Shown: positions 33,161 through 42,371, counted from the first letter of the stretch. The stretch is DNA of 54,076 nucleotides from Nitrospirota bacterium (GCA_020846775.1 JADLDG010000102.1:1-54076); one strand, 5' to 3'. Notes: generated from the letters alone by a model not told the origin. Program-made: numbers and translations.

Positions 33161-34573
33161 TTACAGGCCCTCGCGTTTAATTTCATCTATTTCCTGCAGT
33201 ATCCTGAAGTGCATGGGGGTATCGGTTTTTACCAGATCTTTTGCCCTGTTAAACTCCTTGAGCGCCCTGTCAGGGTCCAGGTTTATCTTGAAATATCTGG
33301 CAGAATAGAAGGCATCTCTGCCGGATTCTCCGCTTTTCCTGTATGCCATTGCAAGATAGAAATTGACCATATCGTCTGTTTCATCCAATCTGAGTGCGTC
33401 TTCAAGATGGGAAGTTGCCATTGCAAGATTATCGGAATCCATCTCTAAAATGCCCATGATGACGTGAGCAGGGGCATAATCTTTGTTTAAGGAAATACTT
33501 TTGAGTGCGGCTTCCCTGCTTTTAACGATGTCCTGTTGTTTTAGATAACAATATGCAAGGTCCGCATAATAGACATAATTTCCCTCATTAAACCCGATAG
33601 CCTTTAGATATCTGGGAATGGCATCACTGTATAGTCCTGCCTTCATGTAAACAATGCCGAGAAGATAGTTCGCCGTTTCATCCCTTCTTTCTTCAGGGAT
33701 TTTCTCAATACCCATTGATTGCAGGAGGATAGACTCGTCTTTCAATGCTATATTACGGGACAGAAGTGATGCCTGCATGCGCGTCCATTTTTGGGCTGTA
33801 TTAGTTTTGGAATCAGTGTCTGCTGCAGTGGATGCAGAGTCATGTGTCTTCATGAGAAAACTGGCAACCCGGTCTCGCCTTTCTTCAAGACCCGGGTGAG
33901 TAGATGCATAGGCAGGGACGGTCTGGGGATTAAATCTCTCATACCGGATCAAGCTGTCAAAGAAATTAAGGAGACTTTCTGATGAGTAACCTCCCTTTTC
34001 CAGATATCTCATTGCATAACTGTCAGCTTCCCTTTCATTTTCGCGACTAAACTGTAAACGTACGTCGAGATTGGCGGCTCCGGCAAGAGTAAGGGCAGCG
34101 GGGTTTCCTCCGCTCAAAAGGATTGCAGCAATAGTTGCAATATCCAGTGCCGCAATCTTCTTGTCGTCTTTAAAAAAGTGGCTCCTCTCCACATGTGCAA
34201 TCTCATGGGCCAGGACGCCGGCAAGTTCACCCTCATCCCGGAGTTGAGGCAGAAGACCGTCAAAAACAAAAATATATCCACCTGGTATGGCAAATGCGTT
34301 AGGCTGGTTTTCCCTTACGACCAGGAAATGGTAGCTGTCAGGATTAGCCCCGATTTTACTGACAATACGGCGTCCGACACTATTGACTAAATTCACTACA
34401 TCCGGGTCTTTAACGAACCGGTAATGTTGGAGCGCCTCTTTGACAAATGCCCTCCCCATCTCCTTGGAGGGAGGAGGTGATGCGTCCTTCCTTGCTGAAG
34501 GATAGGAGCTGCAGCCGAGAAGGAGGAGGGCCAGTACAACTGTTATGTAGAAGTTATTTTTTAATCCGAACAT
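33161..34573 (-). CDS. M48-family metalloprotease lipoprotein with TPR repeats (BepA-like)
   Basis: 470 residues. A lipoprotein signal (VVLALLLLGCSSY, lipobox Cys at 21) points to membrane attachment in the periplasm. The protease domain has LAGVLAHEIAHVERSHF with the HExxH zinc site and NEREADSYAMRYL with the third ligand Glu. From about residue 290 tetratricopeptide repeats follow (ANYLLGIVYMKAGLYSDAIPRYLKAI, VYYADLAYCYLKQQDIVKSREAAL and others). The order matches BepA/YfgC, which helps LptD and other outer-membrane proteins assemble or clears them. The gene stands alone, followed by a family A repeat. Confidence 0.9.
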   Translation of the reverse strand: MFGLKNNFYITVVLALLLLGCSSYPSARKDASPPPSKEMGRAFVKEALQHYRFVKDPDVVNLVNSVGRRIVSKIGANPDSYHFLVVRENQPNAFAIPGGYIFVFDGLLPQLRDEGELAGVLAHEIAHVERSHFFKDDKKIAALDIATIAAILLSGGNPAALTLAGAANLDVRLQFSRENEREADSYAMRYLEKGGYSSESLLNFFDSLIRYERFNPQTVPAYASTHPGLEERRDRVASFLMKTHDSASTAADTDSKTNTAQKWTRMQASLLSRNIALKDESILLQSMGIEKIPEERRDETANYLLGIVYMKAGLYSDAIPRYLKAIGFNEGNYVYYADLAYCYLKQQDIVKSREAALKSISLNKDYAPAHVIMGILEMDSDNLAMATSHLEDALRLDETDDMVNFYLAMAYRKSGESGRDAFYSARYFKINLDPDRALKEFNRAKDLVKTDTPMHFRILQEIDEIKREGL

Positions 34574-34702
34574 AGCTTTTCAAATCCCCCCTGACCCTCC
34601 CCTTTCTAAAGGGGGGTAACTAATATCCCCCTTTGAAAAAGGGGAGTGAGGGGGATTATTTTCATGTACATTTGTGAGCCCGCGGCTCATGACAGTTCAC
34701 TT
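34573..34702 (-). repeat. Family A palindromic element (copy 8)
   Basis: Fills the gap between the protease and the acyl-CoA synthetase, sense with both. The TGAGCCCGCGGCTCA hairpin is at about 34676-34690. The last bases overlap the synthetase stop. Confidence 0.85.
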
Positions 34703-36577
34703 ATATATGATTTTCACATCTACTACAATGATCCCGTCAGGATATGCAACTGCCGGGTTGAACTCTAATTCTACTATGTCAGGGAACAGTGTTGCAACCT
34801 CAGAGACCTTCACTATCGTATCAGCCAATATTCCCATGCCCACACCCCTGGCGCCTCTTATACCCCTGAGTATTTCATATCCCCTGATTGCTTCTATCAT
34901 TCTCAATGCGCCATTATGAGTTATTGGCGCGATGTCAAAGACTGTGTCCTTTATAATTTCTGTAAATATTCCACCCAGTCCAAACATTACCACAGGGCCG
35001 AAGTCAGGGTCCTTTATCGAACCAATGATTACCTCAATGCCTGATGGTGCCATTTCTTGTACAACAACTCCGGTCAATGCCTCTTTTTGACTTCGTGCGA
35101 ATATGAAATCCGGGTACTTGATGCTCATTGCATCTAACATGTCTTTACTATTGACCGGCTGAGGACCCTTGATCAAGCCCTTTATCAGCGGATATTCCCT
35201 TATATTCTCAGGGAAAGGTTCTGCCGGAATGTTTTTTAAAAGGGCTGCTGCTGACTTTACCATCCTGATGGGTGTAGGGAATACCGGTATTTTACTCTGC
35301 CTGAAAGTATTTTCCAATCTCTTGCCGTTTCCTGAAAATGGATTAAGTGATACAACTGGTTTAGCAATGTCCCTGACGGTATTCGTAATCAGTTTGCCCA
35401 GTTCCTGCGTAATTCCAGGGACTGTCATAAAAGGAATAAGGAGAGCCGCGTCATAGTGATTCAGGCATTCTTCAAGTACCATGACAAACTGTTTATCTGT
35501 AGAATTTCCTGTAAGGTCTATGGGATTTGATAGAGCATAATAGGGGGGCAATAATGACCTGAGGCGATCTTTAGTCTCTACTGGCAGGTCAGGCAGGAGC
35601 AGGCCCTCCTTATTACATAAATCTGCTGTCATTACCCCTATTCCGCCGGCATTTGTGACAATCAATACCCGTTTTCCAGTATGTGGTTTCTGCAGGGAAA
35701 AGGTCTTTAACAAGTCTATGAATTCCTCAAGGGTGTTTGCCTCATGAATACCGCTTCTCCTGAATGCCGCCTGAAATATCTCGTATCTCCCTGCCATTGA
35801 ACCTGTGTGAGATCTGGACGCCTTTTTACCCGCCGGTTGTTGACCCAGTTTCAGGACGATCATTGGCTTGGTGCATCTTTGAGCTGCACTTATGAATCCT
35901 CTTCCATCTCCTATAGACTCAATGCATATACCAATAACGCCAGTCTCGTCATCATCACTCAAGTACTTGATCAACTCTGTTTCTCCAACATCAACCCTGT
36001 TTCCGTAACTCACAGCCTTGGAGACGCCAAGCCCCTCCTGTTCCAGCAGGATAAGGGTCGTCCCCAGTATGGAGCCGCTTTGTGATATTAATGATATGTT
36101 ACCGGATTGAGGCCTCGGCACCCTGTCATAAGGCAGGAAAAAAGTGTCGAGCCCGGCAGAAGGATGAAAGATGCCGAGGCAATTAGGTCCGATAATACGT
36201 ATACCTGCGTTGCCTGCAATTTCTTTTATTTCGCTCTGTATAACCTCTCCCCCCTCTGTTTCTGCGAAGCCGGCTGTAGCGATAATGATATGATGAATGC
36301 CTTTTCCTGCATGCTCCCTGAGTAGGGATGGGATAGTTGCTGTTGGTGTGATACAGACCGACAGTGATACATCATCAGGGATGTCAGATACAGAAGGGAA
36401 GCAAGGGACTCCGAGGATACTTGTATGATTAGGATTTACCGGATATATGATGCCCTTAAAAGCATGAAGCAGATTCTTTAAGATTATCCCGGATGGTTTA
36501 GTCACGTCCTGTGATGCACCTACAACTGCAATCGAACGTGGATAAAAAAATGGGTCGAGACCACACGATTGTTCCAT
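34697..36577 (-). CDS. ADP-forming acyl-CoA synthetase, alpha-beta fusion with internal ATP-grasp deletion
   Basis: 626 residues of the NDP-forming acetyl/acyl-CoA synthetase family. The alpha half is complete: CoA-binding PRSIAVVGASQDVTKPSG, IGPNCLGIF, SQSGSILGT, and the phosphohistidine loop SRSHTGSMAG. The beta half begins normally (MLDAMSIKYPDFIFARSQKEAL) but jumps at residue 501/502 (nucleotide about 35074) directly to TGVVVQEMAPSGIEVIIG. About 60 residues expected between them are missing, including the ATP-grasp strand with its conserved Lys (usual form VLK, then SP and HKSDVGGV). The remaining DPDFGPVVMFGLGGI and ELEFNPAVAY parts are intact. Frame is open throughout, so the protein is made, but ATP binding is doubtful. 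Confidence 0.88.
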   Translation of the reverse strand: MEQSCGLDPFFYPRSIAVVGASQDVTKPSGIILKNLLHAFKGIIYPVNPNHTSILGVPCFPSVSDIPDDVSLSVCITPTATIPSLLREHAGKGIHHIIIATAGFAETEGGEVIQSEIKEIAGNAGIRIIGPNCLGIFHPSAGLDTFFLPYDRVPRPQSGNISLISQSGSILGTTLILLEQEGLGVSKAVSYGNRVDVGETELIKYLSDDDETGVIGICIESIGDGRGFISAAQRCTKPMIVLKLGQQPAGKKASRSHTGSMAGRYEIFQAAFRRSGIHEANTLEEFIDLLKTFSLQKPHTGKRVLIVTNAGGIGVMTADLCNKEGLLLPDLPVETKDRLRSLLPPYYALSNPIDLTGNSTDKQFVMVLEECLNHYDAALLIPFMTVPGITQELGKLITNTVRDIAKPVVSLNPFSGNGKRLENTFRQSKIPVFPTPIRMVKSAAALLKNIPAEPFPENIREYPLIKGLIKGPQPVNSKDMLDAMSIKYPDFIFARSQKEALTGVVVQEMAPSGIEVIIGSIKDPDFGPVVMFGLGGIFTEIIKDTVFDIAPITHNGALRMIEAIRGYEILRGIRGARGVGMGILADTIVKVSEVATLFPDIVELEFNPAVAYPDGIIVVDVKIIYK

Positions 36578-36697
36578 CTTGACAACAGCATACAGTATCC
36601 ATGAAATCTGTCAACCTTGTAAATGCGACCGCTTTACAACCATTCTCAGATGGGCTAATATAAAATAGTTTGATATATTGTCATATTACCAATAGCA

Positions 36698-37744
36698 ATG
36701 CCTTCGACTGAAAGCGAAACATTTAAAGAAAGAATCCTCATAGTTGATGGCGATGAAATAGCGAGGGGATATCTTGAGACGCTTTTTTCATATCATGGGT
36801 ATGAAATCCGGACAGTTAAAAGCGGGAAAGAAGCCCTTCATATCCTGTCAGAAGAATACTATCCGGTAGTAGTAGCTGATCTTAATATGCATGACATCAG
36901 TGGCATTCAGGTGCTGGATTACATCCAACAGAAGGAAATAATGACAGCGGTGCTGATAATCACAGCATATGGATCCCTGGAAACAGTGACAGAGGCCCTG
37001 CGTCATGGGGCATATGATTATCTGACCAAGCCTTTTACCTCCCAGATATTGATTCATCGTGTTTCAAGGGCCATGGAAAAAATACGTATGGAGATGACTG
37101 CAAGAGAAGTTACATCCCGGATTGTTTATGCGACTGAGGAGGAACGACTGCGCATTTCACGTGATCTGCACGATGAAGTAGGTCAGTCTCTTGCAATAAT
37201 GAAGTTAACACTGATGACCATAAAAAATAAAATTCTTAACAACTCTTCAGAGGATATCATTTCAGAAATTCAGGGGCTGGCTCGTCAAGTAGAGGAAACT
37301 ATGAATGAAGTGTCGAGGATATCAAAGAACCTTAGTCCATCCTATGTCGTCGAAGTCGGATTATCTCAGGCCCTGAGGTTGTATATAGAGACATTCACAA
37401 AAAAGACAGGAATACATGTTGATTCTTATCTCAGTGAAATTCACCGGTTTCAAAATTCCCAGAACGAGATACACTTGTATCGTATAGCTCAGGAAGCGCT
37501 GACAAACATTGCAAAACATTCCGGAGCAACAAGTGTCATGATAAGGTTGAGAAACGCAGGGGGTATTCTATATTTTTCTATAAGTGATAATGGCAAGGGG
37601 TTTAACCTTACGAAAAACGAGAGGGCAGCAGGCATGGGGTTTATCGGGATAAGAGAACGGGTTGCAATTTTAGGTGGTAATGTCTGGATAGAATCTGATC
37701 CTGGTTATGGCACAACTGTACGTACGGAGATACCATATGAGTGA
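36698..37744 (+). CDS. REC-HisKA_3 hybrid sensor histidine kinase
   Basis: 348 residues. The N-terminal receiver domain (about 12-130) has ILIVDGDE, VVVADLNM with the phospho-accepting Asp, and LTKPF. After a short linker comes a NarX/DegS-type dimerisation helix with ERLRISRDLHDEVGQSLA (phospho-His), and then a HATPase domain (HLYRIAQEALTNIAKHSGA, ISDNGKGF, GMGFIGIRERV). There is no transmembrane segment, so it is a cytosolic kinase switched by another phosphodonor through its receiver. Its 3' end overlaps the start of the NarL-type regulator by 8 nt, its evident partner. Confidence 0.92.
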   Translation: MPSTESETFKERILIVDGDEIARGYLETLFSYHGYEIRTVKSGKEALHILSEEYYPVVVADLNMHDISGIQVLDYIQQKEIMTAVLIITAYGSLETVTEALRHGAYDYLTKPFTSQILIHRVSRAMEKIRMEMTAREVTSRIVYATEEERLRISRDLHDEVGQSLAIMKLTLMTIKNKILNNSSEDIISEIQGLARQVEETMNEVSRISKNLSPSYVVEVGLSQALRLYIETFTKKTGIHVDSYLSEIHRFQNSQNEIHLYRIAQEALTNIAKHSGATSVMIRLRNAGGILYFSISDNGKGFNLTKNERAAGMGFIGIRERVAILGGNVWIESDPGYGTTVRTEIPYE

Positions 37745-38411
37745 CTACGGACAACCGGCCTTGCGTGATAATGCAATTGATGTTCTGATCGCGGATGACC
37801 ATGTCCTCTTCAGGCAGGGATTGAGACGCATCCTCGAGTCAGTGGAGTGGATTACCGTCGTGGGGGAAGCCTCTGATGGTAATGATGCCGTTAAAACAGC
37901 CCGTGAGATCAACCCGGATATAATCCTGATGGATGTTTCAATGCCGCACCTTAATGGATTAGAGGCTACTCAAAGGATAAAACGAATTCTGCCTGATACA
38001 AGGATTATTCTACTTACAATGCATGAAGATAATTTCCTCCAGGAAGACGGGAAAAAGATCGGGGCATCAGGGTATCTCTCAAAGAGGACTGTTGACAGAG
38101 AGCTGTTTGATGCCATAGATGTCGTTTCATCGGGAGGGAAATATTTTTGCGGCCTTTCTCAGATATCTACGGAGACCAGGAGTTTGCCAGCCGGGTCAGC
38201 CATATCATATGAATCACTCAGTGCCCGTGAAAAAGAGATACTTCGTCTTCTTGCAGGCGGAATGACGAATAAGGACATTTCTGAGAGTCTGTGTATTAGT
38301 ATCAATACAGTGGAGACCCACCGTAAAAATATCATGAAGAAACTTAATCTTCATAACCTGAGTGACATTATCAAGTATACTATGGTGCAGGGCCTGCTCA
38401 GAAAGGCGTAA
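37737..38411 (+). CDS. NarL/FixJ-family response regulator
   Basis: 224 residues. The receiver domain (about 10-125) has VLIADDHVLFRQGL, IILMDVSMPHLNG with the phospho-Asp, and LLTMHED plus SGYLSKR. The C-terminal LuxR-type HTH (about 155-220) reads LSAREKEILRLLAGGMTNKDISESL and SINTVETHRKNIMKKL. I chose the ATG at 37737, overlapping the kinase stop (translational coupling); the ORF is open further upstream but not conserved. It follows the kinase and is probably its output regulator. Targets unknown. Confidence 0.93.
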   Translation: MSDYGQPALRDNAIDVLIADDHVLFRQGLRRILESVEWITVVGEASDGNDAVKTAREINPDIILMDVSMPHLNGLEATQRIKRILPDTRIILLTMHEDNFLQEDGKKIGASGYLSKRTVDRELFDAIDVVSSGGKYFCGLSQISTETRSLPAGSAISYESLSAREKEILRLLAGGMTNKDISESLCISINTVETHRKNIMKKLNLHNLSDIIKYTMVQGLLRKA

Positions 38412-38418
38412 CGCAAAT

Positions 38419-39399
38419 ATGACTATAAAGATTCGGCTTAAAGACAGAATTGATCCCGGTACACTGTTTGGAGGCGGTGATGTTTATCTGAGAATAATAG
38501 GGGAGAGCCTGGGTATCAAGGTTGTCGCCAGGGGTCATGAGATTATTCTGGATGGTCCCCAGGACAGGGTTAAGATCGGGGAAGAGGTAATTAAAAATCT
38601 CACAACCTTGATTGAAGAAGGTTATTCAGTAAAACCTGATGATGTTGATTATATTATCAGGCAGTCAGTAAAGGATGGCGAGTTTCAGCTCAAAGAGGTT
38701 TTTCAGGAGGCAGTTTCACTTCCGTCAAAACGTAAGCTGATTGTCCCAAAGTCACATATACAGTCAGAGTATGTGAAGGCAATAAGAGAAAATGACATTG
38801 TTATAGGAATAGGTCCTGCCGGAACCGGCAAGACCTATCTTGCTATGGCAATGGCTGTTTCTTCACTCCTCAAGAAAGAAGTTAACCGTATCATACTCGC
38901 GAGGCCGGCAGTGGAGGCAGGAGAAAAACTTGGGTTTCTGCCGGGTGATATGTATGAAAAGGTAAACCCTTATTTGAGGCCGCTTTATGACGCGCTATAC
39001 GATATGATGGAGACTGAGAAGGTGAACCGGCTGATTGAGAGGGGCGATATAGAGATTGCCCCCCTTGCATTTATGCGGGGCAGGACGTTGAATGATTCGT
39101 TTATCATACTTGATGAGGCACAGAATTCAACTTCAGAGCAGATGAAGATGTTCCTGACAAGGCTCGGCTTTAACTCTCGGGTAGTGGTTACAGGGGATAT
39201 TACTCAGGTTGATCTGCCTTCGGAGAAGGTCTCGGGTCTGATTGAGATACAAAATATTCTATCCGGAATAGAGGGAATAGAATTTGTGTACTTTTCTGAA
39301 AAGGATGTTGTCAGACATAAATTGGTCCAGGATATAATCAAGGCCTATGATATATTTATTTCCAGGAAGGGTAAATCTAAAAAGACGAAAAAGCAATGA
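38419..39399 (+). CDS. PhoH-like ATPase
   Basis: 326 residues from the ATG at 38419. A KH-like N-terminal part precedes the P-loop ATPase domain: IGIGPAGTGKTYLAMAMA (Walker A), ILARPAVEAGEKLGFLPGD, RGRTLNDSFIILDEAQNST (Walker B) and VVTGDITQVDLP. This is the PhoH/YbeZ type, whose gene usually stands before ybeY, as here. Its TGA overlaps the ybeY ATG (ATGA). The role is probably in rRNA or RNA quality control with YbeY. Confidence 0.93.
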   Translation: MTIKIRLKDRIDPGTLFGGGDVYLRIIGESLGIKVVARGHEIILDGPQDRVKIGEEVIKNLTTLIEEGYSVKPDDVDYIIRQSVKDGEFQLKEVFQEAVSLPSKRKLIVPKSHIQSEYVKAIRENDIVIGIGPAGTGKTYLAMAMAVSSLLKKEVNRIILARPAVEAGEKLGFLPGDMYEKVNPYLRPLYDALYDMMETEKVNRLIERGDIEIAPLAFMRGRTLNDSFIILDEAQNSTSEQMKMFLTRLGFNSRVVVTGDITQVDLPSEKVSGLIEIQNILSGIEGIEFVYFSEKDVVRHKLVQDIIKAYDIFISRKGKSKKTKKQ

Positions 39400-39851
39400 C
39401 TGCAGAAGTAACAAATCGTCAGAGGAAGTTCAAGGTTGACCGGCAAAGTATAATTAGTAATGCGGACAAAATTTTATTATTGTGCGGCTCGGGTAATACA
39501 GAGGTAAGCATACTCATTGTGAATAACGAGTTTATGAGAACCCTTAACAGGCAATACAGGGGAATTGATAAGACTACTGATGTGCTGTCATTTCTGCCCG
39601 CTCCTGTTACCTTTACTTATTCGGGAAGGTTGGCTGAAGATGGAAAACCTGTGAGGTTTCTTGGTGATATTGTAATATCTATGGAAAAGATATATGCGCA
39701 GGCGGCAGAACGTGGTCATTCCCCGGATAAGGAGTTTAAAATCATGCTGATCCATGGTATTTTACACCTGCTGGGATATGATCATGAGGTATCACGCGCG
39801 GAGGCTCAGAGGATGAGTCGGAAAGAAAAACTCATATTATCACGATTATAA
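39396..39851 (+). CDS. ybeY: Endoribonuclease YbeY
   Basis: 151 residues, single-strand-specific metallo-endoribonuclease for 16S rRNA 3'-end maturation and ribosome quality control. It shows NRQYRGIDKTTDVLSFLP, FLGDIVISMEKI and the zinc motif HGILHLLGYDHEV (three His). It overlaps the PhoH-like gene by 4 nt and precedes the DgkA-PAP2 gene by 7 bp, so all are in one operon. Confidence 0.96.
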   Translation: MTAEVTNRQRKFKVDRQSIISNADKILLLCGSGNTEVSILIVNNEFMRTLNRQYRGIDKTTDVLSFLPAPVTFTYSGRLAEDGKPVRFLGDIVISMEKIYAQAAERGHSPDKEFKIMLIHGILHLLGYDHEVSRAEAQRMSRKEKLILSRL

Positions 39852-39858
39852 AGTCTTC

Positions 39859-40557
39859 ATGAAACCGAGGAACTTTTTTGAGAGCGCAAATGTTGCTGTA
39901 GAAGGAATTCTTTACGCGGCCAAGACCCAGAAGCATATGAGATATCATTTCTGGGTAGCAGGTGCTGTTATTATAGCAAGCCTCTTGCTGGGCGTCACGC
40001 GTATTGAGTTTCTGATATTGAGCTTCATAATTTTGTTAGTCCTTCTGTCTGAAATGTTTAATACGGCAATTGAGGCTATTGTTGACCTTGTATCACCGGA
40101 ATATAATCAGCTTGCCAAGATTGCGAAAGATGTGGCTGCCGGTGCGGTCTTTTTGATCTCTGCCGGCGCTATCATTACAGGTTACCTGATCCTGTTCCCC
40201 TATGTGAAGCGGCCGCTTGCCGGAGGCCTAACTTATATAGAGGAGACTTCGGAACATCTTACAATAATAGTTTTAATCCTTGTAATTATCGCAGTGGTTC
40301 TTTCCAAGTCTCATTACAGGAGGGGGAGGCCTTTTCTTGGTGGATTGCCGAGTGGTCATGCCGCAGTCTCATTCGCCATTGGTACAGCAGTTGCCTTTTT
40401 AACAAAAAATGCATTAGTATCTGTACTTACGTTTATATTGTCATTTTCAGTAGCATATAGCAGGCTGGCTATGGGCATTCACACGACAGGTGAGGTTATT
40501 TGGGGGGCGGTGCTCGGCACCATAATTACAATAGCGATATTTCAGATTTTCGGATGA
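39859..40557 (+). CDS. DgkA-type lipid kinase fused to a PAP2 phosphatase
   Basis: 232-residue membrane protein with two catalytic parts. Residues about 1-118 form a DgkA-like kinase with three helices and the active-site stretch LSEMFNTAIEAIVDLV. Residues about 125-232 form a PAP2 domain with all three motifs: KSHYRRGRP (fits KX6RP), LPSGHAAV (PSGH), and SRLAMGIHTTGE, in which the usual last Asp is Glu. DgkA homologues phosphorylate diacylglycerol or undecaprenol, and PAP2 enzymes remove lipid phosphates. A single chain with both could set the level of undecaprenyl phosphate. Such fusions occur in other bacteria; the Asp-to-Glu change needs a test. The 64-bp gap to ftsY holds a short AGCAATGAG repeat. 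Confidence 0.9.
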   Translation: MKPRNFFESANVAVEGILYAAKTQKHMRYHFWVAGAVIIASLLLGVTRIEFLILSFIILLVLLSEMFNTAIEAIVDLVSPEYNQLAKIAKDVAAGAVFLISAGAIITGYLILFPYVKRPLAGGLTYIEETSEHLTIIVLILVIIAVVLSKSHYRRGRPFLGGLPSGHAAVSFAIGTAVAFLTKNALVSVLTFILSFSVAYSRLAMGIHTTGEVIWGAVLGTIITIAIFQIFG

Positions 40558-40621
40558 ACCTGAATGAGTCATGGCACACAACCAGCAATGAGTGGAAAGC
40601 ATTGAGCAATGAGAGGGCCGG

Positions 40622-41539
40622 ATGAAATTTTTCTCTAAGATAGCAGACAAATTAAGCGGTAAACTTACACGGACCAAGGAAAAACTTGTCGGAACGATAG
40701 ACACACTTCTTTCAGGTTTTAAGAAGGTTGATCCTCTCCTCCTGGAAGAATTGGAAGAGGTGTTGATAGCGGCGGATCTTGGTTCTGCCGTAGCCGGTAA
40801 ACTGATTGAAAAAGTAAAAAAGGATAAGATAAATGACCCTGATGGTGTAAAAAAATCATTAAAAGAGGGTATGCTGTCAATACTGACAGAGCATGAAAGT
40901 CCGTTGAATCTCGATGTTGCTAAACCGGCCGTCATAGTAATAATCGGGGTAAATGGAACCGGCAAGACTACGACTATTGGAAAATTATCAGAAAAACTCA
41001 GAAGGGAAGGCAGGAGTGTAATTATTGCTGCAGCAGATACCTTCAGGGCCGCGGCAGCAGAACAGCTTGTCATATGGGGTGAAAGAAGCAGGGCATCAGT
41101 GGTAAGGCATTCAGACGGGGCAGATCCGGCGGCGGTGGTGTATGATGCACTTGTTTCAGCCAGGTCAAAGGGGTCTGACGTCCTTATTGTGGATACGGCA
41201 GGACGGCTTCACACAAAGGTGAACCTCATGGAGGAGCTGAAGAAGATCAGGAGGATCCTGGAGAGAGAGCATCCAGGCAGTCCACATGAGGTCCTGCTTG
41301 TTCTCGATGCAACAACAGGCCAGAATGCACTGTCCCAGGCGCGCCTCTTTAATAAAGACATAGGTGTTTCCGGTATAGTTTTAACTAAGCTTGATGGAAC
41401 CGCAAAGGGAGGGATTATCCTCAGCATTACAGAAGATCTCAAGATTCCGGTGAAGATGATAGGCGTAGGGGAAGGAATTGAGGACCTGAAAGAATTCGAT
41501 GCGAGGGAGTTTGTAGATGCCCTGTTTGACCAGACGTAA
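40622..41539 (+). CDS. ftsY: Signal recognition particle receptor FtsY
   Basis: GTPase that receives SRP-ribosome complexes at the membrane. The short 305-residue form lacks the acidic A domain of E. coli. The N domain is followed by the G domain with GVNGTGKTTTIGKLSEKL (G1), AADTFRAAAAEQL (G2), VDTAGRLHTKVNLMEEL (G3), LTKLDGTAKGG (G4) and IGVGEGIEDLKEFDAREFVDALF at the C-terminus. It ends in front of a strong hairpin. Confidence 0.97.
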   Translation: MKFFSKIADKLSGKLTRTKEKLVGTIDTLLSGFKKVDPLLLEELEEVLIAADLGSAVAGKLIEKVKKDKINDPDGVKKSLKEGMLSILTEHESPLNLDVAKPAVIVIIGVNGTGKTTTIGKLSEKLRREGRSVIIAAADTFRAAAAEQLVIWGERSRASVVRHSDGADPAAVVYDALVSARSKGSDVLIVDTAGRLHTKVNLMEELKKIRRILEREHPGSPHEVLLVLDATTGQNALSQARLFNKDIGVSGIVLTKLDGTAKGGIILSITEDLKIPVKMIGVGEGIEDLKEFDAREFVDALFDQT

Positions 41540-41555
41540 AAAAAAGAAATTAATT

Positions 41556-41587
41556 ATCCCACCCCGTCGTCGGATACGGGGTGGGAT
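41556..41587. terminator. Bidirectional terminator between ftsY and the DsbA-like gene
   Basis: Perfect 12-bp stem (ATCCCACCCCGT / ACGGGGTGGGAT) with an 8-nt loop. On the minus strand it is followed by a T-rich stretch ending in eight Ts, so it terminates the DsbA-like transcript best. The plus side has T-rich but interrupted sequence. Confidence 0.8.
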
Positions 41588-41600
41588 TGTCTTCTATTTT

Positions 41601-42371
41601 CTAATTGCCCTGTTCTGAAAGCAGCTGATCTATTGCCTGCTCAAAAGACGAAAACGGTCTCGCACCGATTATTTTCTTTCCCACAATTTCTTTTTTTCCG
41701 CTCTGGGTCTTTCCTATGATAAATGATGGCGTGCCGCTTATCATTGCCTTCCTGCCATCCTCTAAATCCTTCGTTATCTCAGCAGCATGTTTTCCGCTGT
41801 CAAGACATGTATTAAACGAATCAGCATCTAATCCAATATCTCTGGCATATTGTCTGAGATCATCCAGTGTAAGGGCAGTCTGGTTATTGAATAATTTATC
41901 ATGCATCTCCCAATACTTGCCCTTATCGCCGGCACAGTTGGCTGCCTCAGCTGCCTTCGATGCGTTTTTGTGGAAGTCGAGCGGGAAATCTCTGAAAACA
42001 TATTTGACCTTACCGGTATCTATATATTTCTCAGTAAGTTCGTGGAGTGTGTTTTTTACAAACCTGCCGCAGAAGGGACACTGGTAATCAGAAAACTCTA
42101 CGATGGTGACAGGTGCGTCTGCTTTACCCATAAATGGGTCATCATCTATACTGACTGTAAAGTCCTGAGTATCCTCAGAAGGTTGAGAAGGAGCTGCTGC
42201 AATTTTCGTCTTCAATGTTTCGACCTCTTTCTTTAAATCCTGCATGTCTTTTTTCAAGGACTTTATTTCATTCTCAAGATTGGTCTTTGAACTATCGGCA
42301 GCATTAGCGGAGTGTATCAGAGGCAGCATCAGGAACAAAAAAAGCACGACAAACAATAAACCTTTTTTCAT
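41601..42371 (-). CDS. DsbA/DsbG-like periplasmic thiol oxidoreductase
   Basis: 256 residues: signal peptide (LLFVVLFLFLMLPLIHSANA), a coiled-coil stretch (about 30-60, LENEIKSLKKDMQDLKKEVETLKTKIA), then a DsbA-type thioredoxin domain (about 75-255) with active site YQCPFCGRF. The sequence after it (YIDTGKVKYVFRDFPLDFHKNASKAAEAANCAGDKGKYWEMHDKLF) is typical of the family. The coiled coil suggests a dimer, as in DsbC/ScsC-type isomerases, so disulfide formation or repair in the periplasm is likely. No dsbB or dsbD partner is near. Confidence 0.9.
   Translation of the reverse strand: MKKGLLFVVLFLFLMLPLIHSANAADSSKTNLENEIKSLKKDMQDLKKEVETLKTKIAAAPSQPSEDTQDFTVSIDDDPFMGKADAPVTIVEFSDYQCPFCGRFVKNTLHELTEKYIDTGKVKYVFRDFPLDFHKNASKAAEAANCAGDKGKYWEMHDKLFNNQTALTLDDLRQYARDIGLDADSFNTCLDSGKHAAEITKDLEDGRKAMISGTPSFIIGKTQSGKKEIVGKKIIGARPFSSFEQAIDQLLSEQGN

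Noticed and set aside
40558-40621. Small gene or leader peptide between the DgkA-PAP2 gene and ftsY
   Set aside because: The stretch is a short AGCAATGAG-type repeat also seen near 15305-15360; no plausible peptide with a ribosome site.
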